Positions 37,486-46,632 of a DNA stretch of 64,000 nucleotides are shown here, piece after piece. Below the pieces are notes generated by a model. That model was not told the origin of the DNA, ran no database searches, and saw nothing but the letters and a program-made list of their open reading frames with translations. This DNA comes from Hallerella porci. GTDB taxonomy: Bacteria; Fibrobacterota; Fibrobacteria; Fibrobacterales; Fibrobacteraceae. The stretch lies in assembly GCF_003148885.1 (NCBI RefSeq), contig NZ_QGHD01000005.1:62001-126000 (forward strand), given 5' to 3'. The position numbers and the translations under genes are program-made. Within the stretch, counting starts at the first letter, position 1. The number at the start of each line of letters is the position of its first letter.

Positions 37486-38296
37486 GAAATACTCCTTTGA
37501 AGATTTGATTCGGATTATGAAACAGCTGCGTTCGGAAAACGGTTGCCCGTGGGATCGCAAACAGACGACGCAAACTCTTTTGCCGTATTTGGTCGAAGAA
37601 AGTTCGGAATTTATCGATGCGGCGCAAGATCACGATACGGCGCACATGTGCGAAGAATTGGGCGATGTCCTTTTTCAAGTGGTGTTTCATTCGCAGGTAA
37701 CCGCAGAAAATGGCGACTTTACAATCGACGATGTGACCGATGGAATTTGCCGCAAAATGATTCGAAGACATCCGCATGTATTCGGCGATGCGCATGTGAA
37801 AAATGCGGGCGAAGTTTCGAAGCGTTGGGAAGAAATTAAAGCGAAAGAAGCGAATAATTTGAAGCTTCAAGGAATGTCGGCGATGGATAAAGTTGCGCAC
37901 AGCATGCCGACTCTTTCGCGGGCGCAAGATATGGGACGCCGTGCCGCAAAATGCGGATTTGATTGGAAGGATAATGAATCGGTTCTGCAAAAAGTCCGCG
38001 AAGAATGGAATGAATTTTTGGCGGAATACGAAAAGCATTCGGAGAAGTCGCCGAATTTGGACCGCATGGAAGATGAATTGGGCGACGTGCTTTTTACCCT
38101 TTGCCATTTGGCGCGTCATCTCGGATTGAATGCCGAAACCGCATTGATCCGTGCGAACAATAAATTTGATAAACGATTCCGTTCTTTGGAAAAATTGGCG
38201 AAAGAAAAACAGCCCGAAAAATCCCTCGGAGAAAATTCCCCCGAAGAACTTCTCGCTCTTTGGCAGAAAGCCAAAAACGAGACTAGTCAAAGATGA
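37484..38296 (+). CDS. mazG: Nucleoside triphosphate pyrophosphohydrolase MazG
   Basis: 270 residues from ATG 37484; family members begin just like this (MKYSFEDLIRIMKQLR, ENGCPWDRKQT). It has two MazG domains, each with the EExxE/ExxD metal motif: LVEESSEF with EELGDVLFQ in the first, and EDELGDVLF with LARHLGL in the second. It hydrolyses NTPs to NMP and pyrophosphate, and may remove aberrant nucleotides. ATGs at 37457 and 37466 are possible but lengthen the protein beyond the usual start. Its 3' end overlaps the small minus-strand gene by 14 bp. Confidence 0.93.
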   Translation: MKYSFEDLIRIMKQLRSENGCPWDRKQTTQTLLPYLVEESSEFIDAAQDHDTAHMCEELGDVLFQVVFHSQVTAENGDFTIDDVTDGICRKMIRRHPHVFGDAHVKNAGEVSKRWEEIKAKEANNLKLQGMSAMDKVAHSMPTLSRAQDMGRRAAKCGFDWKDNESVLQKVREEWNEFLAEYEKHSEKSPNLDRMEDELGDVLFTLCHLARHLGLNAETALIRANNKFDKRFRSLEKLAKEKQPEKSLGENSPEELLALWQKAKNETSQR

Positions 38297-38498
38297 GATT
38301 ATTGACCACTAGACCTACGAAAAATACGAGCAAATAGCCGTACCAAAGAATGGTGAGCGGATAATTCAAAATCCGTTTCGATTTGCTTTCGATTGTTTTA
38401 TTCTTTTCGGCGATGCGGAGCAGATTCCGTCGCAGATAAAAGACGGTTCCAGCGGTGCCGATAAGGCTTACAAGAATGAGCAGTAAAACAGAAAGCAT
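38283..38498 (-). CDS. Small two-helix membrane protein
   Basis: 71 residues with two hydrophobic segments (about 3-20 and 48-67) separated by a basic loop (RIAEKNKTIESKSKRIL). No family is recognised and the ribosome-binding site is weak. The hydrophobic-basic-hydrophobic pattern and lack of a better frame support a real small inner-membrane protein, with moderate certainty. It overlaps mazG tail-to-tail. Confidence 0.5.
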   Translation of the reverse strand: MLSVLLLILVSLIGTAGTVFYLRRNLLRIAEKNKTIESKSKRILNYPLTILWYGYLLVFFVGLVVNNLIFD

Positions 38499-38570
38499 GT
38501 GATAAAGATAAAAAACGCAGCCGATTTGCGCAAAGTGAGTTGCCTAGTATCGTGAAAATTTCTCTATTTG

Positions 38571-38599
38571 TTGACGATTATGGCTCGTTTATGTAAACG
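38571..38599 (+). promoter_or_regulatory. Candidate promoter of the rimP-nusA-infB operon
   Basis: TTGACG (38571-38576) is a good -35; at 17 bp spacing the -10 would be TAAACG (38594-38599), which is weak. It lies 18 bp before the first possible rimP start, so the leader would be short. Confidence 0.4.
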
Positions 38600-38616
38600 A
38601 ACCTTTCTTTCATGAG

Positions 38617-39072
38617 GTGTATTTGGATACACAAGAAAAATTGAATTCGCTGATCGCTCGGGCGTGTGAAAGCGCTCAAGTGGAACTTGTCGAATTTGAC
38701 CAATTCAAAGCGGGCAATCGCAAAGTGCTCCGCATTTACATCGATAAACCCACAGGCATTGACGTAGAAGATTGCGCAACGGTAAGTCGCAGTCTTTCCG
38801 ATGCGTTGGATCAAGATGAATCTTTAATCGATGGCGCATACACTCTGGAAGTTTCGTCTCCCGGAATCGACCGTCCCCTCAAGTCCACTCGGGATTTTGA
38901 GCGGAATTTAAACCGTTTGCTTCGGATTACTCGTGAAACGGGGAAGCCGTTAACGGGCACACTGACGGCGGTGGACGAAGAAAATTTAACCCTGTCTGTA
39001 AAAGGCGTGACAGACGCGGTCTTGGTTCCTAGGTCCGAGATCCTCTCTGCCAAAGTAGAAGTTCAATTCTAA
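38617..39072 (+). CDS. rimP: Ribosome maturation factor RimP
   Basis: Needed for 30S subunit maturation. About 151 residues with the typical LVEFDQFKAGNRKVLRIYID core, DVEDCATVSRSLSDALD and YTLEVSSPGIDRPL. The start is uncertain: GTG 38617 has no ribosome-binding site, whereas TTG 38623 is preceded by GAGGTG at very short spacing. First gene of the conserved rimP-nusA-infB-rbfA-truB-ribF cluster. Confidence 0.93.
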   Translation: MYLDTQEKLNSLIARACESAQVELVEFDQFKAGNRKVLRIYIDKPTGIDVEDCATVSRSLSDALDQDESLIDGAYTLEVSSPGIDRPLKSTRDFERNLNRLLRITRETGKPLTGTLTAVDEENLTLSVKGVTDAVLVPRSEILSAKVEVQF

Positions 39073-39085
39073 AACAAAGGCTCTT

Positions 39086-40366
39086 ATGACAACGAAGAAC
39101 AAGGAACCCAAAATCAATTTGATCGATGCCTTCAAGTCGGTCGTAGACACCAAGAACATCGACAATTCTATTGTAGAAGGCGCTTTGAAAGACGCTTTGA
39201 TAACAGCGGCTCGCAAATATTTGAATATTGAAAAGCACTTTGAAGTGAAAATCGACGAAGAAACTTCTGCGATTTCAATCGCGCTCGTTGTCGATATCGT
39301 GGATGATTATCCGGATTACGATGAATCGCTTTCTCCGGAAGCAGTCCAAGAAATGGACGAACATTACATGCTGGTGGAACAAGCCCGCGAATGGAACCCC
39401 GATGTGCAACCGGGCGACCATTTGGAAATGGAACTGCCGGTGGAAGCCTTTGGTCGCCAAGCGATTCAAACGGCAAAGCAATTCTTGATTCAGCGCATCC
39501 GCGATGCAGAACGCAGCAAGATTGTGGACACTTATCGTAGCCGTATCGGTCAGATTGTGAATGGCGAAGTTCTCCGCGTCGAAGGTCGCAATGCAATCGT
39601 TTCGATTGGCCGTCAGACAGAAGCCGTTCTCCCGATGAAGGAACAACTCCCGAAGGAACGTTTCCAACAGGGAAGCTCGGTGAAGGCTGTGATTAAAGAT
39701 GTCGCAGATTCGGCTAAGAATGGCGCACAAGTGATTCTTTCTCGTACAAACGAAATGTTCTTGTACGAACTCTTCCGCCAAGAAGTTCCTGAAATCTTTG
39801 ACGGAACCGTTGAAATTAAAGGCGTTGTCCGTGATCCGGGCTACCGCGCAAAAATTTCCGTTTACGCGCATGACGGACGCATTGACCCGGTCGGCGCTTG
39901 CGTTGGCATGAAGGGTGCGCGAGTGCAGGCAATTGTCCGCGAACTCGGCAACGAACGCATTGACATTGTGCATTGGGATCCGGATCTGATTACGTTTGTT
40001 CGCCACGCACTTTCTCCGGCAAATATTGTCAAGTATTTTGAAGTGCCGGGTACGCGTCGTTTGGTCATTGTTATCGCTGACGAAGATTTGGCGCAGGCGA
40101 TTGGTCGCAGCGGTCAGAATGTGAAGCTCGCTTCGCAGTTGGTCGAACACGATTTGGACGTCTTTGGTGAAAAAGAATGGTCCGAAAAGAGCGACGAAGA
40201 CAAGCAGAAAGTTTTGGCACCGCGTCCGAATGAAATCGCTGCTGCCGAAGAATTCCGCGCAAACGAAGCGTTGTTCAAGGATAATGCAAGCGCAGCAGCA
40301 ACGGCTGAAACCGCAGAAGCTGCACCGGCAGAAGAAACTCCTGCGCAAGAAGGTTCTCAAGTCTAA
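39086..40366 (+). CDS. nusA: Transcription termination/antitermination factor NusA
   Basis: 426 residues. N-terminal RNA-polymerase-binding domain (about 1-135), S1 domain (about 136-205, with IGQIVNGEVLRVEGRNAIV) and two KH domains (about 230-350, with DPVGACVGMKGARV and EDLAQAIGRSGQNVKLAS). An acidic Ala/Glu-rich tail (about 380-426) replaces the C-terminal acidic repeats of E. coli NusA. Starts 13 bp after rimP. Confidence 0.97.
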   Translation: MTTKNKEPKINLIDAFKSVVDTKNIDNSIVEGALKDALITAARKYLNIEKHFEVKIDEETSAISIALVVDIVDDYPDYDESLSPEAVQEMDEHYMLVEQAREWNPDVQPGDHLEMELPVEAFGRQAIQTAKQFLIQRIRDAERSKIVDTYRSRIGQIVNGEVLRVEGRNAIVSIGRQTEAVLPMKEQLPKERFQQGSSVKAVIKDVADSAKNGAQVILSRTNEMFLYELFRQEVPEIFDGTVEIKGVVRDPGYRAKISVYAHDGRIDPVGACVGMKGARVQAIVRELGNERIDIVHWDPDLITFVRHALSPANIVKYFEVPGTRRLVIVIADEDLAQAIGRSGQNVKLASQLVEHDLDVFGEKEWSEKSDEDKQKVLAPRPNEIAAAEEFRANEALFKDNASAAATAETAEAAPAEETPAQEGSQV

Positions 40367-40396
40367 GGATTTAAGCTTATTGGAGCAAAAGCATAG

Positions 40397-43300
40397 ATGA
40401 GTAATGAAATCAAAATCACCCCGGGTGAATGGGCAAAAAAACATGGCGTAGATGCCAGCCGAGTTGTCACATTGTTGCATGAAAATGGCGTGCAGGTGTT
40501 AACTCCGTATAGCCCTGTTCCCCAAATGGCTTTTGCTTCGATCGAAGCTCAAGTTCTAGAAGAGAAAGCGAAGGCCGATGCACGCCGTGCAAAAGCCAGC
40601 AGCCTTTTTAAGAACAAAAATGCAAAGAAGCCTGCGGCAAACGAAAAAGAAGCCGCTCCGGCAACAACGACTCCGGCTGCACAGCCGACAGGTCGTCGCA
40701 CGATTACGGGAACTTTTAAAGGTGGCAATGTCCGCTTAACTCGTGACGCGAATGCGAAGGATAATAAGCCCGCAGCAAAGCCTGTGACATTAGGTGTTAA
40801 AGTGACTTCGACGGGAAAGCCGTTAACGTCCGGTGTAAAACCGGTTCAACCTGCAAAGCCCGCCGCTACGCCAGTCACTGCAAAGCCTGCACAACCAGCG
40901 GTCGCCAAGCCCGCGGTAAAACCGGTTGCGCAAACTCCGGCGGTGAAGCCTGCTCCAACTCAGCCGGCAAAGCCCGCTAATCCTGTGGTGAAACCGGCTC
41001 AACCGGCAGTGAAGCCGGCTCCGGCTGCTGTAAAGCCTGCGCAAAATGTGGCAAAGCCTGCGCAAGCTCCGGTGAATCGTCCTGCGGCAGCACGTCCAGC
41101 GGGAACTGTTCCGCCTCGCGTTAATGCAACACCGGTCGGCGAACTTCGCCAAGTCGAAATGAAGGCGCAAGTCTTCAAACCGGATGCAGCGATTCTTGCG
41201 CGTATCGAAAAGTCGCGTCAACAGGCTGCAGCACAGCATCGTTATCGCGGAAACAACAATTCTTCGGGACAAGGTTATACAGGTCACTTTGGACCGGGCG
41301 GCGGTAACGGATATCGCAGCGGCAATGGTCAAGGTGGCAATTCCCATTACAGAAACGGGAATGGTCAAGGCGGCAACCGTTCTTTCGGCGGTCAATTGCA
41401 GGGACAATCCCGCGGCGGACATTTCTCCGGCCAAAATATGCAAGATGTTTTTGCTAATGCACAAAATGGTGCGGGCAGCGGAAATCGTTTTGGCGGAAAT
41501 GGTAAAGGAAATCAAAGCCGTAACGACAAAAATAAACGCGGTAAAAATGGCCGCGATAATAAGGACAGTCGCTTTGAACAGAGCGAACAGCAGGATTCGA
41601 TTCGTCAGAATGTTTCCCGCGTGATGGCTTCGCTCTCGAAGAATCCTGTCAAGAAAGTTTATCACAAAGATAAAGCGGCTGCCGCTGATGGCGAACAGCG
41701 CAAAATTTTGAAGACTTCGGACTTCATCACAGTCGGCGAACTCGCTGGTATGATGGATCAGATGCCGGCACGTGTCATTGCAAAGTGCATGGAAATGGGA
41801 ATGATGGTTACCATCAATGCCCGCTTGGACTTTGAAACGATTCAAGTGCTCGCAGACGAATTTGGTTACGAAGCGCAGTTGATGGAAGAATACGAAGAAG
41901 AAGCTTTGGGTGTCGATGACGAACAAAACGAAGACTTGGAACCGCGTCATCCGGTGGTTACTGTGATGGGTCACGTGGACCATGGTAAAACTTCTCTTCT
42001 CGACTGGATTCGTAAAACGCATGTGGTTTCGGGCGAATCGGGTGGCATTACGCAGCACATCGGCGCTTACGAAGTTACCACATCGGTGGGTAAAGTTACC
42101 TTCCTCGATACGCCGGGTCACGAAGCGTTTAGCGCAATGCGCGCTCGCGGATCTCAAGTGACGGACGTGATTGTCCTTGTGGTCGCAGCAGACTCGATGG
42201 TGATGCCGCAGACGGTCGAATCGATCGAACTTGCAAAGCGTGAAAAAGTGCCTCTGGTCGTTGCCATCACCAAGATGGATCTTCCGACGGCGAATCCGGA
42301 TAAAATTCGTGCGCAGCTCGCAGAACGCGGCGTCGAAGTGGAACAGTGGGGCGGTAACGTCAGCTGTATCGAAGTCTCGGCGCGTACGGGTGCAGGCATG
42401 CAGCAACTTTTGGAAACTCTCGCCCTCGAAGCAGAAGTTCTTGAACTCAAGGCTTCGAAGAGCGCACGCGCTCGCGGTGCTGTCGTCGAATCCAAACTCG
42501 ATGCGGGTAAAGGTTCAATGGCGACAATCCTCGTGCAGAACGGAACTCTCCACATCGGTGATCCGTTTGTGTGCGGTGTTTATGCGGGACGTGTCCGCGC
42601 GATGTTTGACGATCGCGGTAAACAGATGAAGAGCGCAGGTCCTTCGGCTCCGTGTCAAGTTCTCGGCTTTGACGGAACTCCGCAAGCGGGTGATGAACTC
42701 ACGGTGGTTGAAGACGAAAAGGCAGCACGTGAAATTGCATCAAAGCGTCGTATGGCTGCTCGTGAACGCGATTTGCGTGCGCGTAAGTCCATTTCGCTCG
42801 AATCGACTTATGAAGGCGTGAAGAACGGAACCATTTCCGAACTCAACTTGATTATCAAGGCGGACGTGGGCGGATCTTCCGAAGCAATTGCCGCAAGTCT
42901 CGAAAAACTTTCGAACAGCGAAGTCAAAGTCAACATTATTCGCAAAGGCGTCGGTGCGATTACCGATTCCGATATTCTCTTGGCATCGACTTCTCAGGCT
43001 GTGATCGTTGCCTTCCATTTAATGCCGTCGTTCTCCATCCGTGAAATGGCGCAGAAAGAAGGCGTCCAAATCAAGAATTACCGCATCATTTACGAAATCA
43101 TCGACGATATCAAGAATACGGTCGAAGGTCTTCTCAAGCCGACGACTCGCGAAGAACTTACCGGCGAAGCGGAAATTCGTCAAATCTTCCGCATTCCGAA
43201 GGTCGGCATTATCGCGGGCTGTATGGTTACCGATGGTGAAGTGGACCGCAACAGCCGCGTTCACGTTTACCGTGCCGGCGTGGAATTGGGTCAGACCGTT

Positions 43301-43522
43301 GTGCAATCGCTCAAACGCGTGAAGGACGATGTCAAGTCGGTTTCTCGCGGATTTGAATGCGGTATCGGTCTGAAGGGCTACGATAATTTGCACGAAGGCG
43401 ATACGCTTATGTTCTTCAAAGAAGTCACTGTGGCGCGTACTTTGGCAGATGTCGCTCGCGATGAAGCTGCAGCAAAGGCTGCCGCCGAAGCAAAAAAGGC
43501 TAACGAACAGAAGGATGCTTAA
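40397..43522 (+). CDS. infB: Translation initiation factor IF-2
   Basis: 1041 residues. A first IF2_N-like motif lies at about 1-60. It is followed by a long low-complexity region: Ala/Pro/Lys repeats (about 75-245) and a Gly/Asn-rich stretch (about 275-390). A second IF2_N domain (about 435-495) precedes the GTPase with GHVDHGKT (525-532), the DTPGH switch and TKMD. Domains II to IV follow to the end. It delivers initiator tRNA to the 30S subunit. The disordered N-terminus is long for the family. The stop overlaps rbfA by one base. Confidence 0.97.
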   Translation: MSNEIKITPGEWAKKHGVDASRVVTLLHENGVQVLTPYSPVPQMAFASIEAQVLEEKAKADARRAKASSLFKNKNAKKPAANEKEAAPATTTPAAQPTGRRTITGTFKGGNVRLTRDANAKDNKPAAKPVTLGVKVTSTGKPLTSGVKPVQPAKPAATPVTAKPAQPAVAKPAVKPVAQTPAVKPAPTQPAKPANPVVKPAQPAVKPAPAAVKPAQNVAKPAQAPVNRPAAARPAGTVPPRVNATPVGELRQVEMKAQVFKPDAAILARIEKSRQQAAAQHRYRGNNNSSGQGYTGHFGPGGGNGYRSGNGQGGNSHYRNGNGQGGNRSFGGQLQGQSRGGHFSGQNMQDVFANAQNGAGSGNRFGGNGKGNQSRNDKNKRGKNGRDNKDSRFEQSEQQDSIRQNVSRVMASLSKNPVKKVYHKDKAAAADGEQRKILKTSDFITVGELAGMMDQMPARVIAKCMEMGMMVTINARLDFETIQVLADEFGYEAQLMEEYEEEALGVDDEQNEDLEPRHPVVTVMGHVDHGKTSLLDWIRKTHVVSGESGGITQHIGAYEVTTSVGKVTFLDTPGHEAFSAMRARGSQVTDVIVLVVAADSMVMPQTVESIELAKREKVPLVVAITKMDLPTANPDKIRAQLAERGVEVEQWGGNVSCIEVSARTGAGMQQLLETLALEAEVLELKASKSARARGAVVESKLDAGKGSMATILVQNGTLHIGDPFVCGVYAGRVRAMFDDRGKQMKSAGPSAPCQVLGFDGTPQAGDELTVVEDEKAAREIASKRRMAARERDLRARKSISLESTYEGVKNGTISELNLIIKADVGGSSEAIAASLEKLSNSEVKVNIIRKGVGAITDSDILLASTSQAVIVAFHLMPSFSIREMAQKEGVQIKNYRIIYEIIDDIKNTVEGLLKPTTREELTGEAEIRQIFRIPKVGIIAGCMVTDGEVDRNSRVHVYRAGVELGQTVVQSLKRVKDDVKSVSRGFECGIGLKGYDNLHEGDTLMFFKEVTVARTLADVARDEAAAKAAAEAKKANEQKDA

Positions 43523-43905
43523 TGCCGCGTAATTCTCACAGTCACAGCAATCGGCGCGTGCCGCGTACCGTGCGACTTGACGAACAGTTCCGCGAAGAAA
43601 TCAGCAAGCTTTTGATGAAAGGGCTGAAAGATCCGCGGGTCGGTTTCGTCACCATTAGCCGTGTGGAAATTACGAATGATTTAAGCTATGCGAAGGTTTT
43701 CGTGTCGGTGCTCGGCTCGGATCGGGAAAAGGCTTCTTCTCTCATCGGGCTGCGCAATTCGGCGGGATTTATTCGCACTTATTTAGGCAAAGCGCTGAAG
43801 ATTCGCAAAATTCCGCTCTTAACTTTTGTCCTCGACGAAAGTCTAGATCACGCGATGCACATTGAAGAAATTCTCGCAGAATTAAAGGATTCGGGTGAGC
43901 TCTAA
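43522..43905 (+). CDS. rbfA: Ribosome-binding factor A
   Basis: 127 residues; 30S maturation and cold-adaptation factor. The KH-like core is visible: VRLDEQFREEISKLL, DPRVGFVTISRVEIT and YAKVFVSVLG. Starts at the last base of the infB stop (TAATG) and overlaps truB by 11 bp. Confidence 0.96.
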   Translation: MPRNSHSHSNRRVPRTVRLDEQFREEISKLLMKGLKDPRVGFVTISRVEITNDLSYAKVFVSVLGSDREKASSLIGLRNSAGFIRTYLGKALKIRKIPLLTFVLDESLDHAMHIEEILAELKDSGEL

Positions 43906-44821
43906 AGCTTCGGTTTCTGGACTGATTTTGCTTGATAAACCAGCGGGTGTTACCTCGTGTAACGCCCTTTTTCCTCTTCGGAAAATTTTTAAAACGCGGC
44001 GAGTTGGACATGCGGGCTCTCTCGATATGCGGGCTTCGGGACTCATCGTCGCAGCAGTTGGGCGCGCAACGCGCCTTCTCCCGTTTGTTGAAGCGGGCGA
44101 AAAATCGTATACATTTACAGCGCACTTTGGCTATTCCACAGAAACGGATGAATGGGACGGCGCTCTCGTTGCAGAAGATTCGGAAACAGCTCCGATTTCC
44201 GAAGAAGAAGTGCAAAAAATTTTGCCGCAGTTCATCGGTGAAATTGACCAAATTCCGCCCGATTATAGCGCGGTAAAACTCAACGGCAAACGCGCTTCGG
44301 ATTTGAAACGCAAAGGCCGCGAAGTGGAGTTAAAAGCCCGCCGAATTTACATTCGCCAGTTGGAATGCCTGGGCAAAGCGGATGCGCCCGCAGAAATTTC
44401 GGGGCGAATTCGTTCTTCGTATCAATTTCGTTGCGACTGTTCTAAAGGCACTTATATCCGTTCCCTTGTCCGCGATATGGCGAAAGCGCTCGGCACAATC
44501 GGCGCTGTCTCGGGAATTCGCAGAACGCGCATCGGACACATGTTGGTTACTGACGCCGTGCGTCCCGAAGAATTAAATGAAAATTCGCTTTTAAAACCGC
44601 AGGAATGTATGCATTTTCCTGTCGTCGAATTTACAGACCGCCAAGTGGAAGCGGTGCGGAATGGTCGCTCTATTTCGTGGAATGGCGAAGCAATTCAAAT
44701 TGAAGAAGATGCGCCGAATCTCATTTTAGCGGTCGGCAAAGACGGTGAACTCAAAGCGGGTTGTTCTTTTGAAGACGGAAAAATTTCCCCCAAATTTTTC
44801 TTGGGAATTGACGATGAATAA
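43895..44821 (+). CDS. truB: tRNA pseudouridine(55) synthase TruB
   Basis: 308 residues from GTG 43895, inside the end of rbfA. Isomerises U55 in the T-loop of tRNAs. Contains LLDKPAGVTS, the catalytic motif GHAGSLDMRASG with D44, and KSYTFTAHFGYSTETDE. The motif departs from the usual HTGTLDPxATG, but the aspartate is kept. A C-terminal PUA-like segment follows about residue 235. Overlaps ribF by 8 bp. Confidence 0.95.
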   Translation: MSSKASVSGLILLDKPAGVTSCNALFPLRKIFKTRRVGHAGSLDMRASGLIVAAVGRATRLLPFVEAGEKSYTFTAHFGYSTETDEWDGALVAEDSETAPISEEEVQKILPQFIGEIDQIPPDYSAVKLNGKRASDLKRKGREVELKARRIYIRQLECLGKADAPAEISGRIRSSYQFRCDCSKGTYIRSLVRDMAKALGTIGAVSGIRRTRIGHMLVTDAVRPEELNENSLLKPQECMHFPVVEFTDRQVEAVRNGRSISWNGEAIQIEEDAPNLILAVGKDGELKAGCSFEDGKISPKFFLGIDDE

Positions 44822-45695
44822 TTCGAAAGCGCGCGCAATTACCGTTGGCAATTTTGATGGTTGTCATTTGGGGCATCAAGAAGTTTTTCAAATCCTCCGC
44901 AACGAAGCGAAAGCGCACGGCTTGATTCCGACGGTCGTTTCTTTTGAACCGCATACGCGTCATGTTTTAGGAGTTCCCGGGCATCCGGCGCTTTTAACGA
45001 CGACCGAAGAAAAAGAATTTTTTGTCAAATCTCTCGGGCTTGATTTTGTTGCGTTACCTTTTTCGCGGGAAGTGGCGGAGCAGCCTTTTCAAAAATTCAT
45101 CCAAGAAAAATTATTGGACGAATTGAATGCCAAATTTTTAGTTCTCGGACACGATCATCGTTTTGGCGCAGCGGGCAAAGGAAATTTCGACGCGATTATT
45201 TCAGCGTTTCCCGAACTTTCTGCGATTCAAGTTTCTGCAAAATATAAAGACGGCGAAATTTTAAGTTCTTCGCGGATTCGCAATGCGCTAGAAAATGGTG
45301 CGGTCGAAAGAGCGACGACTTTTCTCGGCAGGCCGTATCGTATGCACGGCATCGTCGTCAACGGAAAACATCTCGGCAGAACGATTGGATTTCCTACGGC
45401 AAATGTGCAAACCGGAAAATTTAAATTGATTCCCAAATACGGTTCTTATGCTGCGGTCGTGCGCTTGCAAGATGCGTCGGCGCACAAAGCCGTTGTAAAT
45501 ATTGGGCTGCAGCCGTCCATCGGCGATTTACCGCTTGCGATTGAAGCGCATATTTTAGATTTTCATGACGACATTTATGGGCAATCAATCGATGTGGATT
45601 TGCTCACTTTTATTCGCCCCGAACAAAAATTTGCAAGCGTCGAAGATTTAAAACGTCAAATCGGAATGGACGCCGATTTTGCGCGCAATTGCTAA
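44814..45695 (+). CDS. ribF: Bifunctional riboflavin kinase/FAD synthetase
   Basis: 293 residues from ATG 44814; an upstream in-frame ATG at 44745 lies well inside truB. The N-terminal nucleotidyltransferase domain has GNFDGCHLGHQ and SSSRIRNAL; the C-terminal riboflavin kinase domain (about 165-290) has GIVVNGKHLGRTIGFPTANV. It converts riboflavin to FMN and then FAD. Last gene of the translation operon, as in many bacteria. Confidence 0.96.
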   Translation: MNNSKARAITVGNFDGCHLGHQEVFQILRNEAKAHGLIPTVVSFEPHTRHVLGVPGHPALLTTTEEKEFFVKSLGLDFVALPFSREVAEQPFQKFIQEKLLDELNAKFLVLGHDHRFGAAGKGNFDAIISAFPELSAIQVSAKYKDGEILSSSRIRNALENGAVERATTFLGRPYRMHGIVVNGKHLGRTIGFPTANVQTGKFKLIPKYGSYAAVVRLQDASAHKAVVNIGLQPSIGDLPLAIEAHILDFHDDIYGQSIDVDLLTFIRPEQKFASVEDLKRQIGMDADFARNC

Positions 45696-45721
45696 CTAAA
45701 AAATTGGGAATCGCTTTTCCA

Positions 45722-46591
45722 TTACGGCACACGCACTTCGCGACCGTTTAAATCATAAAATTTTCCCGATTTTTTCTGCGTTTTTGCAGAATGATTTTTC
45801 TTTATTTTGCGAATTGAAAGCGGAATTTTGTTGTCGGGTTCATTGTAGAGCGCAAGGATTTCGTCATCGTTTAATGCGCGCGAATAAATTCTTAAATCAT
45901 CGATGCGACCTTGAAAAAAGCTCCACTTTGAGCGCGTGCCAAGTCGTAACGGAGCGCTTCCATTTTGAACATGAACATTGTAAGTCGCATCATTCAACTC
46001 GTCTTCGTCTTTTTTGACGCCGTTTTTGTAAAGCGAAATTTTATTTGTGAGCGTATCAAATCGGGCGACGAGATGAATCCACTCGTTTTCGGTAACGGTT
46101 TCTTGCACATAACTTCCAGCGCCAAGTCCGCCGTCTAAATTGAATGCGTATGCTGAAATTCGGTTCGGTCGATTTTCGCCCTGCGCAATATTTTTGTTGT
46201 ACATACGAAAAACCCATTCGTGTTGATGCGGCTCGCCTTTTCCCATCCAATGAACGTAGCCACCGCTTTCTGCATTTTTAAAATCCAAAACTTCGGGACT
46301 CATCCACACCGAAATGGTGAGCGCTCCCGTCGTCGAAATGCTAAGCGCATCGTTATCGGGAATTTCAAGGTAAGCGCTGTCGCCATCAAAATACGCTGCG
46401 GAATTTTCGTTTCCAAATCGATCGCTTGCAAAAGTTGCACCGTGATTTTCTGCAGAAACGTTGCCATCGTCGGCAGCATTTTCAAAATTTTTGTTAAAGG
46501 TAAAATCGGCGACGAGTCCATCCGAAGGAATTTCGGCTGCAGTGGCAATGGCAGCAAATACAGCTATGACGGAGAAAAATTTTTTACGCAT
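45722..46591 (-). CDS. Secreted LamG/concanavalin-like domain protein
   Basis: 289 residues from ATG 46591, with an AGAGGT site 6 bp upstream; an in-frame TTG one codon earlier is less likely. Signal peptide about 1-18. One LamG-like beta-sandwich (about 24-245) has AAYFDGDSAYLEIPDND, LTISVWMSP, WIHLVARFDTLTNKISLYKNG split here by reading, and GRIDDLRIYSRAL. The basic tail ends KFYDLNGREVRVP, a short sorting-like motif seen in secreted Fibrobacter proteins. Function is probably binding of polysaccharide; the ligand is unknown. Confidence 0.8.
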   Translation of the reverse strand: MRKKFFSVIAVFAAIATAAEIPSDGLVADFTFNKNFENAADDGNVSAENHGATFASDRFGNENSAAYFDGDSAYLEIPDNDALSISTTGALTISVWMSPEVLDFKNAESGGYVHWMGKGEPHQHEWVFRMYNKNIAQGENRPNRISAYAFNLDGGLGAGSYVQETVTENEWIHLVARFDTLTNKISLYKNGVKKDEDELNDATYNVHVQNGSAPLRLGTRSKWSFFQGRIDDLRIYSRALNDDEILALYNEPDNKIPLSIRKIKKNHSAKTQKKSGKFYDLNGREVRVP

Positions 46592-46632
46592 CAATTACCT
46601 CTTGCTGAAAAACACTCGTCTCAATTCAAAAT

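Noticed and set aside
39275-40480. 401-codon minus-strand frame opposite nusA
   Set aside because: Shadow frame: rich in Cys, His and Phe, with no domain, and opposite a certain gene with a strong codon bias.
40823-42406. 527-codon minus-strand frame opposite infB
   Set aside because: Low-complexity Arg/Leu/Cys composition mirrors the Ala/Pro/Lys repeats of IF-2; no motif.
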